From Selaginella tamariscina (Eukaryota > Streptophyta > Lycopodiopsida > Selaginellales > Selaginellaceae): a stretch of 64,000 nt of DNA. How positions within the stretch are numbered: the first letter of the stretch is position 1; the number at the start of each line of letters is the position of its first letter. This document shows, piece after piece, positions 12,903 through 24,894 of this stretch. The DNA lies in NCBI GenBank assembly GCA_003024785.1, contig PUQB01000034.1:872883-936882 (forward strand), read 5' to 3'. The notes below the pieces were generated by a model. That model saw only the letters and a list, made by a program, of their open reading frames with translations. It did no database searches and was not told where the DNA came from. Both the position numbers and the translations under genes were made by a program.

Positions 12903-15227
12903 TGTCATTCTCAGCGCGGAGGACGGCTAATTTTGTATTAAGGTGGACAAAGATCCAGACTGGCATAAACATATGACATTCATTCATACATAACAGTTTG
13001 AGTTTAATCGAGTTTAGCTATTACGACTTTAGAGTTCATTTTACATAACATAAGGAAACATGTATTCTCAGCTTTCAACTGCCACATAGGATAACATAAT
13101 CTTAACCTCGTACTCGGAGAGTGCTAGACCGTGAATGAAATGTGGCGGATTTCGCTATTGGATCATGCGGAGCCCCATTGGTTTCTACCGAATGAGGGAG
13201 TGGGGGAATAATTGGTATGGGGAACGATGGGCGTATGTGGCGGATTCCGCAAGTGGATCATGCGGAGCCCCATTGGTTTCTACCGAATGAGGGAGTGGGG
13301 GCATAATTGGTATGGGGAACGATGGCCGTCTTAACTGTCACTGCCCGGCGGCCTTAAATGTCCTTCTCCAAAGCCATATTAGTAAGACCTTAAACACATG
13401 CCGTAATAGATGCGTTTTCAAAAGATGCATCCATACTTTGGAAATGTAGTAAAAAAATAAACATCGCGCAACTGCATTTAGGATAATATGATATGGTGAT
13501 TGTGCATCTTTTGTTTAAAACGTCCTCATATGCAAGACTAAACAAGTGCTTGAGAGGCAACACAACCACATGCTCTTCAAGAGTGGGCATCAGTGACATA
13601 CTCTAATGGATGAAATTATGTGCTTTTTTTTAATGAGTCCCGGATTTGATTTCCTTCCTTCTAGGGGTCTCTGGGATAAAGGACACGTAGTGAATAACCT
13701 AGCATTTACAATGTCACACAATATGCCCCAAATGAGAATGTTTGGGTTTTCTAGATGCCCAAAACAAAACCCGTCATGAAAGCAAATTAATCAAAATGAG
13801 TTTATTAACATGTTTTTTAAATAGGTTTTTCATCATGTAGAGTTTGCATATATAAATTTTGAGCTTTTTTTGTTTGAAAAGTTGGTATGCTAAATAAACT
13901 TTTTAATAAGCCTTTCATCAAAAGGTTACCAAATTTTTAAGCTAAAATAGAAATAATTATAGTAAAACAAAACACATTCTCCTAATCGAAAATCGTCAAC
14001 ATCCATCATCATACATGTTAAATTCATTAAAAACGTGTGCATGTCGAGAAGCGTTGAAAGCATCACAATCAGCAAATCTACAAGAGAATGTATATATTTT
14101 GAGGTTGAGAGTAATAAATAATTGTATCTTCTAATAAAAGAATTCCTAAAAATTAATTATGTCATTCTTTCTTTAAACATAGAATATTTGAAAGAATATT
14201 CTAATAATAAAGATTAATTAATTATTATTAAATGCTAGTTAAATAGTTACAATTGCTCATTAAGCTATAAATATTTTCTTTTTTGGAGGGTTGTTGTGTG
14301 CCTTCACAACACAAGTTAAGATTATGTCGGTGGGAGGAAGGAACTCTCAATTTTTTACATGTTTGCCTCACACCTACTCTACTTAATATATTACTTAATG
14401 TATGTGATGCAATCCCTTTTTCGTTTTCTGTTTACATAAGTATGCTGGCATTAAATTCCAGTCCCAATGTTTTAATGGTTGGTGCACACCTACAAGTGAT
14501 TAGAACTTTATAGGTGTTTATTAGCCCCAAGTGGTTTAGGTCAACCTTATAGGTGTTTATAACCTTATTTGACACATTGAATTTAATATAATCGACTATA
14601 AATCTAACTAGGACATTGAAAATGAGGGAAAGAGTTTTCTAATGACACTCTAAAACAATTAGAAAAGGTTATACACTTTATTTTTATCCTTCTCAATATA
14701 CATATATCAACTTACCTCCTATCTGTGCCACTATGACTGGTATCTAAAGTCAATGCAAGAACAAATTTTGGTTATTGCTTTGTTAAACATATTCATTAAT
14801 TCTACACAAGAGATCTTTAATATGCATTTTCTATTTTGAACATGAGTACAAGAGAACAACCGTGGAGCCCCTTCTCCATTGCCTTAACTACTATAACATA
14901 CTCTCTCGCTACGTCAACCTTTTCCTTATTATATGTCCTTTTCCTTCGTCATGTTCCTCTTGATAAAGTTTTCTTTCTTCCTAATCTTCCATCCATCCTA
15001 CTTATAGACCTTCTCACCCTTATTCTTTCCAAACCTTATTCTTTCCATAATAGGATGTCATATTTTTTCTAATTACCTTTAGTAGTGCTACAATAGGGCT
15101 TGTTTTCTACTATATCTAGGGCTGGTAAGTACCAACAATCAGCCTCCATAGTAAAAAAAATAGTCATAGTAAAACTATAAAAGTTAAAATTAGTTATACG
15201 CATAGAAAACTAATGTGCATTTAGACA
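12903..15227. repeat. 2.3-kb LTR-like direct repeat, copy B
   Basis: Second copy of the block at 2378-4750, with the same TGTC...GACA ends and the same AAGGG and AACCAATTGG outer bases. It lacks the 73-bp hairpin block. Its right edge lies about 20 bases beyond the chromovirus stop codon (15246-15248) and its left edge lies in the promoter region of the F-box gene. Its right end is similar to the outer edge of the chromovirus LTR, so it occupies the place where the 3' LTR of the minus-strand chromovirus should be, but most of its length does not match the 5' LTR at 20831-21812. Confidence 0.75.
13141..13330. repeat. Tandem repeat, two units of about 95 bp, inside copy B
   Basis: Same doublet as at 2613-2798; units begin at 13141 and 13236. 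Confidence 0.85.
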
Positions 15228-15245
15228 AACCAATTGGATTATTTC

Positions 15246-15683
15246 TTAATCAGTTTGAGACCTTGTCTCAAACTCATTCACCAACTCCATCGCGTTCTGC
15301 AGATTCTCCAATGGTTCCCATGTCGAGTCGCATGTCGGGTACCCTTTCCACTTAACAAGATATTCACGTTTACGTTTTCGCCGTCCATGAATGTTTCGCC
15401 CCTTTAATATCGCCTCAACTTCAAATTCTTTCTCCTCACCAACTACCTCTGGAGGCGGACGTAAATTATGATATCTATGTGGATGTTTCTCATCCGTGTG
15501 GAATGGCTCAAGCAAGTTGACATGAAACACATTGTGTATTGTTCCCAACTCTGGAGGAAGATCTAACCCATAAGCCACTTTCCCTACTCGCTTCACCACC
15601 TTGTATGGGCCTATGTAGTGCGATAGAAACTTCTTCGAAAGAGTTGTTGGAACCTTCAGGTTTTTGGTACTCAACAATACCAT
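15246..15683 (-). pseudogene. Integrase C-terminus and chromodomain of chromovirus pol
   Basis: The first half is the integrase tail (KKFLSHYIGPYKVVKRVG, VFHVNLLEPFH). The second half is a chromodomain: FEVEAILKGRN, then REYLVKWKGYPTCDSTWEP and a helix ending NEFE. The aromatic residues at Y, W and W positions of the methyl-lysine cage are present. In the family this domain tethers the integration complex to modified histone H3, guiding insertion to heterochromatin. The frame is separated from the rest of the integrase by a break between 15683 and 15829. Confidence 0.9.
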
Positions 15684-15828
15684 GTCCCCAACCTGATACT
15701 CTACATCCCGCCGATGTTTATCGTACTACTGACGATACCTTTCCTGTGCTACAGCCATCGCTTGACGAGCAGCTTCCCATGTTCGATACAATTGTCCCGT
15801 GAACTCTGCTACAGATGGAACTTGATTG

Positions 15829-17025
15829 CTATCGTCTTTCGGTAACACCATACTCTGAAATACCACCCTTATTCCCAGTTAAAACCTCCATCGGGCTACA
15901 TCCGATTGCAGTGTGTGTCGAGTTATTGTAACATATCTCAGCCATATCCAAGTGTTCAGCCGAATCAAGTTGATCACCTTGAACATAGCATCTGAGATAG
16001 TCCTCGACTTGTCGGTTCACCCTCTCCGTTTGACCATCAGTTTGTGGATGGTAGGCTGTACTGAACTTGAGCATTGTACCAAACTGTTTAAACAGTGTCC
16101 CCCAAAACTTCCCCGTAAACCGAGGATCCCGATCTGAGATCATGGTTTCCGGTAGTCCGCGCACTCTTATGACTTCGTGGAAGAACAACTTCGCTGCTTG
16201 AATTGCATTCACTGTCTCTACAGTTGGAATGAAATGAGCAACCTTTGAAAATCGATCGACTACCACCATGAGCGCGTTAAAACCACAAGATTTTGGCAAT
16301 CCCATGATAAAGTCCAAAGTAACACTTTGAAATGGCCGCTCTGGAATCGGTATACACTGCAACTTCCCAGCTCGTTTTTGCGACTGGCTCTTTACTTGTT
16401 GACATGTGGGGCAGGTCTTGACATATTTGGCAACATCATCTATCATACCTGGCCAATAGAATCCCTGCTTCAACAAAGCCAACGTCTTATGCCTTCCACC
16501 ATGTCCTGCTAAAGGAACATCGTGTTGCTCTCTTAACAGCCTCTCCCTCCATGTCCCTTCTGGAATATAGAGTCTCTTTTCTTTATAAAACAGAACTCCA
16601 TCCCGTACCACAAAATGCGCCTGTTTGAGTGCATCCATTCGACTTTCTATTCCTGCTGGAACATTACCATCTTTTCGTAACTGATGAACTTGTTTCCTCT
16701 TTGCCACCAGGCTCAAAGCCTCTTTAGCAAACTTGTCCTGAGGATACGCCATCACAAATTCATCCATTAAAGTTGAAATGGGTGCTGACATAATTTGCAG
16801 ATGACCCTTTCTACTGAGTGCATCAACTACCACATTGTCCTTTCCCGCTTTATGTTTGATTTCAGGCTGAAATCGTGCCAACTTCTGCTGCCATCTAGCA
16901 TACTTCGGCGATAGCTTCGGCTGCGTTTCAAAATACCTTAGAGTTACACTATCTGTCCAAACCACAGTACCATGACTTGGAAGATAATGACGCCAATACT
17001 CCAAGGAAGCAACAATAGCATACAT
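15829..17025 (-). pseudogene. RNase H end and integrase core of chromovirus pol
   Basis: A 398-codon open frame. It begins in RNase H (YAIVASLEYWRHYLPSHGTVVWTDSVTLRYF) and the linker (NVVVDALSRK). The integrase zinc domain follows (HDVPLAGHGGRHKT, CPTCQQVK), then the DDE core: LDFIMGLP (first Asp), MISDRDPRFTGKFW (second Asp) and YHPQTDGQTERVNR (Glu). All catalytic residues are intact. It would insert the cDNA into the genome. The frame breaks at both ends against its neighbours. Confidence 0.9.
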
Positions 17026-18219
17026 CTTCTTTTCGTGAGTAGGCCATCGAGTTTGCGCGCATCTAACTTCTTCGAGAAAAAGGACACTGGATGTCCTTTC
17101 TGTTGCAATACACCACCAATTGCAAAGTCGGAAGCGTCACATTCTACTTCAAAGGGATCTTCAAAGATGGGCAACTGCAAAACTGGCTCAGAAGAGATAG
17201 CCTCTTTGAATTTGACGAACGCACGTTGGCACTCTGGAGTCCAATGCCATGGAATGTTTTTCGTAAGATCTGTCAATGGGGCCGCTATTTCCGAGTAACC
17301 CTTTATGAATCTTCGGTAATACCCTGTCAGACCAAGAAATGATCTAACTTCATGCACATCTTTTAAAGTCATCCACTCGGTAATAGCTTGAATTTTCTTT
17401 GGGTCCATGGCAACCTCCCCACCTGAGATCAAGTGTCCCAAGAAATCTATCTTGGTTTGACCAAATGCGCACTTGCTTTCTTTAGCATACAACTGGTTCT
17501 CTCTTAACCTCTGAAACACTTTTTCTAAGTGTTCCACATGTTCTTCAATTGTTGAACTAAAAATAAAATGTCATCAATATACACCACTACGAACTCGTCT
17601 AGATAGTCTCTAAACACATCATCCATCATTGTGCAAAAAGTTGCTGGAGCATTGCACAACCCGAATGGCAAGACTAGAAACTCGAATGATCCATAACGCG
17701 TTCGAAAAGCGGTCTTCTCAATGTCATTCTCTGCTACCTAAATCTGATGGTACCCCGATCTCAAGTCTATTCTTGAAAAATACTTTGCTTTTGATAGCTT
17801 ATCAAATAAGTCGTCCACTCGTGGAAGAGGATACTTATTTTTAATAGTTATCGCGTTCAACGCTCGATAGTCCACACACATTCGCATCGTACCATCCTTT
17901 TTCATTACAAACAAGATAGGTGCACCATACGGCGATCGACTAGGTCGAATGTGTCCTCGACCAATCAATTCTGTCAACTGTCTTTTCAGTTCTATTAATT
18001 CTTGAGGATTCAACGATATGGGGCTCTTGCCGGTGGAGATGAACCTGGCAAAATCTCTATCTTGTGGTCCACAACTCGACGTGGAAGTAACTCAGGCGGC
18101 AAGTCTTCTGGCAACACATCCTTAAACATGTTCAAGACTTCCAAAATAGGCTTAGGAACAGATTCTTGACCATTTCCTATTTTGACTTCACCAGTATCCA
18201 AAACCATTGCAAAACACAC
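16944..18219 (-). pseudogene. Reverse transcriptase and RNase H start of chromovirus pol
   Basis: Spread over three frames. 18010-18219 is the protease-RT linker. 17738-18013 has the RT fingers ([54 protein letters not shown]). The catalytic box YIDDI reads at about 17568-17590 in a different frame. 16944-17537 has thumb and connection (AKESKCAFGQTKIDFLGHLIS, VRSFLGLTGYYRRFI) and the first RNase H Asp (VECDASDFAIGGVLQQ). Breaks near 18012, 17740-17560 and 17000 prevent translation as one protein. Confidence 0.88.
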
Positions 18220-18871
18220 GTTCTTGATGTCTAACTGCCTTACGCAACTGAGTTAAGGTAAGGAACATAGGATTCCAATCCTTATCAGTTAGCATTTCCA
18301 TTTTGAGCGTGGTCTTTTTAATGTCCTCTTTATCTGTTGTAAGCGTGATCCGATTGTCTCTAGAACCCCTCATTTCGATTACATGTTTATGGAACCATTC
18401 CATACCCAAAACAAAGTCAAACCCCGTCATATTCAAGACAACTAAGTCTAGCTTAGCCTTCCATTCTTTGATTTGGACAGGAACTGCCCTTGCTATATTA
18501 TTAGTATTTTGAGAACCTTTGCCAAAATTGATCTTTATTTCACACATCTTTATTACATCCAAATTCAATCGACAAGCTAGACTTGTCGATATGAAGTTGT
18601 ATGTTGCTCCAGTATCGATCATCATTCGGACTCGGTCCCCTCGTATCCTTCCTGTCAAATATAGAAAAGGGTCAGTTTTGTCTTGAATAGTAAATAAGGC
18701 AGGTTGTGTCTGGCACAACATTACCTCTTCTGACTCATCTTCTGGATCTTCAAGCGTTTTTGGTTCAGCAACTTCCTCTTCTACCATCGCCTTGAAATGT
18801 CCTAATTGTTGTGAGGGTGCCTGACACTCTTTAGCAAAATGACCAGGCTTGTTACAATTATAACATTTCAA
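18188..18871 (-). pseudogene. CCHC zinc knuckle and aspartic protease of chromovirus gag-pol
   Basis: Begins with a CCHC knuckle (CYNCNKPGHFAKEC), which binds element RNA. A protease follows at residues 80-160: RMMIDTGATYNFIS holds the catalytic DTGA and FDFVLGMEWF the second conserved strand. The protease works as a dimer to cut the Gag-Pol precursor. The frame overlaps the next one (18219) by about 30 bases. Confidence 0.88.
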
Positions 18872-20503
18872 GCCCCACTTGTGGAATGCGGGGGAGCAGA
18901 CTTTGGAGCCGATCCTTTGGCCTGCTGAGGAGGTGGTAACGCCAATGGTTTCCGAAATTCGGTGGGTCTTGATGTGTCCGAAAACTTGGAATTGCCGACA
19001 AAGGGACTTGCACTTCGAATTGATGGCGATTGATCTGGTCGCCTATCAAACCTTCTGAACCCAGACTTTGGAGGAAACTTCCTTGTTTTAGGTTTTGCTT
19101 CCTCCCCTTTGTACAAGTCTTCTAACAACATGCCATAAGCAACCTTTTGAGCTGCCTCTTGACATTCCCGATAGCTTGTTGGCTTGTACCTTAATATTTC
19201 TCTTCGCGTCTTCTCATTCAAGTTAGCCATGAAGCAACTTCGAGCTTCATCATCACTCATATTTGGCACCAATCGCCGTACACTTTCGAATCGATAAACG
19301 TGGTCCATAGGACTTCCCCGAACTCCTTGTTGACAAAGTGCTAGGTCAGCACGCAATCGCAAACCGAGATCATCCGGCATATACTGCTTTTTATTTTATA
19401 TTGTGTTATATTTGGCTTCTTCAAACTTTAAAAATTAATAACTTATCATCTAACCAGTAAAACTAAAAAAAAAAACTATGGATTAGTTCGACTTGAGTTT
19501 TAAAAAATTATAGAACTAAACATAAATGTTTTTAATTATTTTGTGTTTAACCTGTATTCGACGGTTCAGCTTTATTAACTTCATATTTCAATACATTACT
19601 TTCTAATAAATGTGCATGGCAATGCTATATATATATCCGCATCGAAAATGTTAATGGTAAAGCACTAAAATTTAATTCTTTAATTTTTGATTTTTGATTT
19701 AGAAAATTTCCATGTACATTTTTACTTATTAACATGTTATTTATATTATTATTTTTCTAAGGCCAACCTGATTTTCTTTTCAGAGGAACCATATCTTAAA
19801 AAACTAGCATCCATATTCAAAACGACGCAACATTTCGAAACCCTAACTTTATTTTTTTATTTTTTTAAATTTAATTTAATTTAGGTTAGGGTTTGGTTAA
19901 CCTAATAATTATTTATTTTTTCACTAGATTTGGTGACTATTTGATCTCCTTTTTCATGTGCTTCCAGCTGTTTCGGTATCCACGTTCACCTTCAACAATT
20001 CGCCACCAAGTCTTAGCTTCTTCTTTAAGAAATTGCTTGGCACATGCAACCTTTTCTGTCTTTCTCACGGAAGCAGCCTCAAAATAGCTTTCCATATTGT
20101 ACAACCAATCATCCAAAACCTTGTAATCCTTTGAACCCATGAAATTCGAAGGCTTTACCGGTTTGAATTTACTGGGACCTCTACCACCTTCTTCTGTTGA
20201 AGAATCTGATTCAGAGGAACCTGACTCTGAGTCATGCTTCTTCTTCTTTTTCCGTGTGTCTGGTTGCGGAACATCCGACACTGCTGTATTCGTTGGAATC
20301 TGAACGGCAACATTATTGATTCGGTCGTTCAACCCCAGAACATCCCCTCGAAGTTCATTTAGGGCATCCATCATTATTTCTCGCCAACCAGGTCGTTGTC
20401 TAACCCTAGGGGGTCGACATGGATCAGCCTCATCCATCTCCTCATTTTGAGCCTCTGCGACAGCCCTCTCTGCTTCAGGCTTTGGTTGCTTTCTCTTGCT
20501 CAT
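18868..20503 (-). pseudogene. Gag of chromovirus, split by an AT-rich insertion
   Basis: The ATG at 20501-20503 opens a frame beginning MSKRKQPKPEAERAV. It has a charged, serine-rich stretch (residues 70-115) and then the capsid-like part (VLDDWLYNMESYFEAASV, AKTWWRIVEGERGYRNSW). This stops near 19937. After about 550 bases of AT-rich DNA the Gag resumes (RADLALCQQG, SPMDHVYRFESVRRLVPNMSDDEARSCFMANL) and runs to 18868 near the zinc knuckle. Gag forms the particle shell that packages element RNA. The sibling copy at 24.1-24.9 kb joins the two halves without the AT-rich block. Confidence 0.85.
19384..19960. other. AT-rich insertion inside chromovirus gag
   Basis: Composition changes sharply from about 45% GC gag to AT-rich, without coding sense. 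The edge near 19382 reads on the minus strand as a pyrimidine-poor tract ending AAAGCAG, which resembles a splice acceptor, but no GT donor in a sensible position was found at the other end. It is either an inserted fragment or old intron-like DNA. Confidence 0.6.
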
Positions 20504-20816
20504 CGTATTGAACCCTAGTGTCAACACTCGGAGAATATGCTTGGAATATTCCCAATGTGAAACTAGAAACACCCTGCACAAGTTGTACACCCACACACAT
20601 CAGCTTAAACTAGCATAAGACTTTCGGACATACCTAGAATCTCACGCCGACTCACTGAGCAAGTGTTCTCCGAAGTTTGACAACTCACAGGATCAAACTC
20701 TCTGCGCAGAATACAACATGTCAACCAAAAGCAATAGAGTATAACAAGAATTTAGAGTTATCTAAACATTGAAACACCCTACAACTTAAGGCAGTCCTAC
20801 TGACCGCAGAGAACTT
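20504..20816 (-). other. Untranslated leader of the chromovirus
   Basis: About 310 bases between the primer binding site and the Gag ATG. A closely similar leader is present at 24895-25207. No gene is seen. Confidence 0.7.
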
Positions 20817-20828
20817 GCTCTGATACCA
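20817..20828 (-). promoter_or_regulatory. Primer binding site, initiator Met tRNA type
   Basis: On the minus strand this reads TGGTATCAGAGC, the plant retrotransposon primer site for initiator methionine tRNA, two bases after the LTR end (GACA). Confidence 0.88.
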
Positions 20829-20830
20829 AT

Positions 20831-21812
20831 TGTCAGAGTTTTTACCTGGTGCCACAAAGGCGGCTTGCCAGGTGCCAACCCTGGAATCCCCTCTCTTGGA
20901 AACCCCACAGAACCTGGTAAAGTAACCTGTATTAGGAACCCAAGCCTTAGGAAGTCAAACCCCTAGCTGACTAAGTCCACAAACGAGACTTACCTTGTGA
21001 ATCAGGATACACGGACTAGCCGAGCTTTAGGTGTCGTTCCTAGCTTGGCGTGGTTGAGGCGGCCGGAGCAAGGCCTCAACCACTAGTTTTGCGGAACGTG
21101 AACTCGGGCAATGTCTTTGAGCTTGCGGGCAGGTTTTCGGACCAAGGAATCTGACTAACTCCTTGGAAGTGACGTGCCCCTATCTCAAAGGCAAGATCCT
21201 GCCAACGATAAGGATAGTCTAACCCTAGGGTGGGTTGTACCCCTATCGTGTGGAAGTTTAGGCGGCACAACGGAGGGTTGCACCTTGACGACACAAGCTT
21301 AGCTTGCACCGGTAGGAGGTTAACGAGCTCTCTCTTGAACCCAGGAAGCCTCACTACATATACTCTACCTTATTTATGTGACGGACCCCCCCCCCCCTGT
21401 TTACCTAAATGAGTAAGTGGGCTGGCACGGAAATGCCAACCCTTAGAGAAAATGGTTGTCCTAACCTAATCCTAAACCTAACCCCTAGGGGGGGGTTTAG
21501 GACGTGGGGTTAGGGCAACCCTAGGGTTAGGTCAACCCTAGGCTGTCCCTAACCCTTATTTTGACAAGCTATATTTTGCAAAGAACCCTAACCTGGAACG
21601 TCAAACCGGGGGAGAGTTTCTAGAAGGTAAGTTCTAGCTTCGCCTAGAGTTTCCTGCAAATACCTAATGACACCCGGCCGGACCATCACTAGATACCCAA
21701 GTGCACTAAACGGGCCTATTTTCTACTACATCTAGGGTTCGTCACACAACTCGGTAAGTAACAATAGTCAAACCCCAAAGTAAAGGGTCGAGTCATAGTA
21801 AAAACTATGACA
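20831..21812 (-). repeat. 5' LTR of the chromovirus
   Basis: A 982-bp block bounded on the plus strand by TGTCAGAG and CTATGACA, so it has TG...CA ends, next to the primer site. A diverged copy is at 25222-26184. It contains a C-run of about 13 (21388-21400) and a GC-rich stretch of degenerate CCCTAA/TTAGGG motifs at 21460-21545. Confidence 0.88.
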
Positions 21813-21852
21813 CTAACTATCATTTTGCAGATGTAATGAAACAATTGAGAAC

Positions 21853-22985
21853 ATGGATTTTCAGCATTGCCATGAGGTAAGAGGGGTTTGGCAAAAATTT
21901 CTTGTGCCACATGTCAGAATGACAGAGTTCATGCAGGAAATAGATAATAATGCAGCTCAAAACATCATTACCATAGGGACCACTTCAGTTTTTTCATCAC
22001 CACTTCTATTAGCTTCTGTTCCAAAATCAATTTCTTCAGCACCTGCAATATTTGAATCTTGTAAGGATGATGTACAATTAAATGATAAAGGGATAGGCAA
22101 CGAGATAGTTTCAACAGATAAATGTGAAAGGGAGTAAACAAGTGAGTTGCAAAGTATTCAAGAGGCAACGCTATCCCATGTTACTCGTGGCCATATTGTG
22201 TTGTTGGATGTCAATGGTGTTCTGCTTCATCGACAAAGGCCCGAGGATAGGAAAAAAAAATCAAACAAGGAGATTTCATTCCTTGTCATGGTAAATTTTG
22301 ATATAATATTATTTTTCGTCCAGGGTTGAACCGTCTCTTTTAAAAGCTTAAGGAGATGGTGCGCTTGTGGGGATTTGGTCATGCATGCAAATTCACAAGT
22401 TGACACCGCTGTTAAATTTGCTTAAGAAACATTGTAGTGTTGCAAAAGAGGTGATTCGTAAGATTGGATTTTTGACTAAGTATGTTATAAACCTTTCGAA
22501 TTTTACAATGTAAAAAAAAAAAGCAAGCCATACTTCTTCAAGAATGAAAGATTTATTGGGACTCATGAGGAGATCAGTCGCTTAAGGATAATGAAGAACG
22601 CACATATGTTAGTGATAGACGACTCTCCTCAGAAGGCTATGCTCAACCAAAACATTGCTTGTATTCATCCAATCACTTTCGACCCATATTCTGATACCGA
22701 TATCATGGATGAGCTAGTGAATTACTTGGATACGTGCCTCAAAAGAAGAATCTCAAAAACTTTTGTGAGCAATATCCACCGTATCAAATATTTTCTAAAG
22801 CTTTTCTTTCTCGTGATTTTGAATTTTATAAAATGAAGGATAGCAACTGGGCGCTTTATAATATTATTCTTAAGGAACGTCAATTTTTAGATGAGCCTTT
22901 ATGTAGACCTTCTCTTATCACATCTTATGTATTAACAAGGATGGCAACTCCCAATTGCATTCGTGAGAGTGTTAGATGGTGGTAA
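21853..22985 (+). pseudogene. FCP1-like (HAD family) phosphatase, decayed
   Basis: Three blocks of the FCP1 homology domain lie in order. At about 22190-22230, HIVLLDVNGVLLHRQ gives the nucleophile Asp in the plant-type DxNG form. At about 22377-22445, GIWSCMQIHKLTPLLNLLKKHC matches the usual V-WSS region. At about 22591-22730, MLVIDDSPQKAMLNQ and then DELVNYLDTCL match the final acidic motif. A tail (FYKMKDSNWALYN) follows. In-frame stops (22138, 22348) and frame shifts interrupt it, and the residues before 22180 are not recognised. The family dephosphorylates protein serines such as the polymerase II tail; this one is likely inactive. It sits between two chromovirus LTRs, so it may be flanking host DNA or captured sequence. 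Confidence 0.65.
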
Positions 22986-23371
22986 CAACATTAAAATATT
23001 GATCAAAATGATTTGATTAATCGGAGAGTGATGATTTAAACAAAATGAGAAGATTTCTCTGTATGATAGGAAGAAATATTTATAAAAAAATTAACATGTT
23101 GATAAGAAAATGATTTCATTTGTAATTATGTTTGATAGTATTTTTTAATTATTGTAAACTATTTTTAGAATAATATGAATATTCTAAGATATTTAGGAAT
23201 ATTCCTCACTAAGTAAGGTTATTGAAGGATTAATTTATTAATGAATTAATATTTAAGGCTTAATTACATATTAATTAAATAATTAATTAATAATTAAAAC
23301 TTAAGTATTAATTAGTAATTTATTTTATATTCCCATTTTCACGTATCATGCCCACTTTAGTTACAACATGC
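22986..23371. other. AT-rich spacer before the second chromovirus piece
   Basis: No gene. The stretch from about 23208 (TAAGTAAGGTTATTGAAGG) resembles 26288 onwards, which also leads into a decayed protease region. Confidence 0.6.
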
Positions 23372-23380
23372 ATTATTTTT

Positions 23381-24894
23381 AGAACCTCTGATTTTGACTA
23401 CATGTATATGAAACCATTTCATACCTGAAACAATGTCAAACCCTGTTATATTCAAGATAACTAAGTCTAACTGAGCCTTCCAATCTTTGATTTAGACAAG
23501 AACTGCCCTTGCTATATTATTAGTATTTTGAGAACCTTTGCCAAAATTGATCTTTATTTTATACATCTTTATTACATCCAAATTCAATTGACAAGCTAGA
23601 CTAGTTGATATGAAGTTGTATGTTGCTCCAGTATCGATCATTATTCAACTCGGTCCCTTTGTATCCTTCCTGTCAAATATAGCAAAGGGTCAGTTTTGTC
23701 TTGAATAATGAATAAGGCAGGTTGTGTCTGGCACAAACATTACCTCTTCTGACTCATCTTTCGGATCTTCAAGTGTTTCTGGTTCAGCAACTTCCTCTTC
23801 TACCATCGCCTTGAAATGACCCGATTGTTGTGAAGGTGCCTGACATTCTCTAGCGAAATGACCAGGCTTGTTACAATTGTGACATGTACGAACCCTGCCT
23901 GCGGATTACGAGGGAGCAGACTTTGGAGTTGAGCCCTTGGCTTGCTGAGGTGGTGGTAACGCTAACGGTTTTCGAGATCCGATGGGTCTTGATGTATCAA
24001 AAAACTTAGAACTAGCGACAAAGGGACTTGCATTTCAATTCAATGGTGATTGATCTGGCCGCCTATCAAACCTTATGAACCCAGACTTTGGGAGAAAACC
24101 TCCTCAATTTAGGTTGCTTTCCTCCCTTTTTACAAATCTTCTAATGACATGCCATAAGCAAACCTTTAGAGCTGCCTCTTGAGATTCCCAATAACTTGTT
24201 GACTTGTACCTTAAGATTTCCCTTCGCGTCTTTTTATTCAAGCTAGTCATGAAGCAACTTCGAGCTTCATCATCGCTCATATTTGGCGCCAATTGTCGTA
24301 CACTTTCGAATTGATGAGCGTGGTCCATTGGGCTTCCCCGAACTCCCTGTTGACAAAGTGCTAGGTCAACACGCAATCCACATTCACTTTCAACAATCCG
24401 CCACCAAGTCTTAGCTTCTCCTTTAAGAAACTGCTTGGCACATGCAACCTTTTCTGTCTTTCTATGGAAGCAGCCTCAAAATAGCTTTCCATATCATACA
24501 ACCAGTCATTCAAAACCTTGTAATCCTTTGAACCCATGAAATTTGAAGACTTTACCGGTTTGAATTTATTGGACCTCCACCACCTACTTCTGTCGAAGAA
24601 TATGATTCAGAGGAACTTGACTTTAAGTCATGCTCCTTTTTTTTTTTTGTCTAGTTGCAGAACATTTGGCACTGTAGTATTCGTCAAAATCCAAATGGCA
24701 ACATTATCAATTTGGTTATTCAACCCCAAAACATCCCTTCGAAGTTCATTTAGGGCATCCATCATTATTTCTCGTCAACCAGGTCATTGTCTAACTCTAG
24801 AGGGTCGACATGGATCAGCCTCATCCATCTCCTCATTTTGAGCCTCTGCGACAGCCCTCTCTGCCTCAAGCTCTGGTTGCTTTCTTTTACTCAT
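23381..24894 (-). pseudogene. Gag and protease remnants of the second chromovirus
   Basis: The Gag ATG is at 24892-24894 (MSKRKQPELEAERAV). The C-terminal half of Gag is a 90-codon frame at 24104-24376 (SPMDHAHQFESVRQLAPNMSDDEARSCFMTSL). Between them the halves abut directly, without the AT-rich block of the first copy but with loss of the middle part. The knuckle region and the protease (23650-23380) are in changing frames. Confidence 0.82.

Larger units (their letters stand above)
15228..21812 (-). mobile_element. Ty3/gypsy chromovirus, near full length, broken frames
   Basis: On the minus strand the order is LTR (21812-20831), primer binding site, gag with CCHC knuckle, protease, reverse transcriptase, RNase H, integrase, chromodomain, stop at 15246. 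This is the layout of a plant chromovirus. There are at least six frame changes and an AT-rich insertion in gag, so it is not autonomous as written. The expected 3' LTR beyond 15246 is replaced by the LTR-like repeat copy B; only its edge resembles this LTR. Confidence 0.93.
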
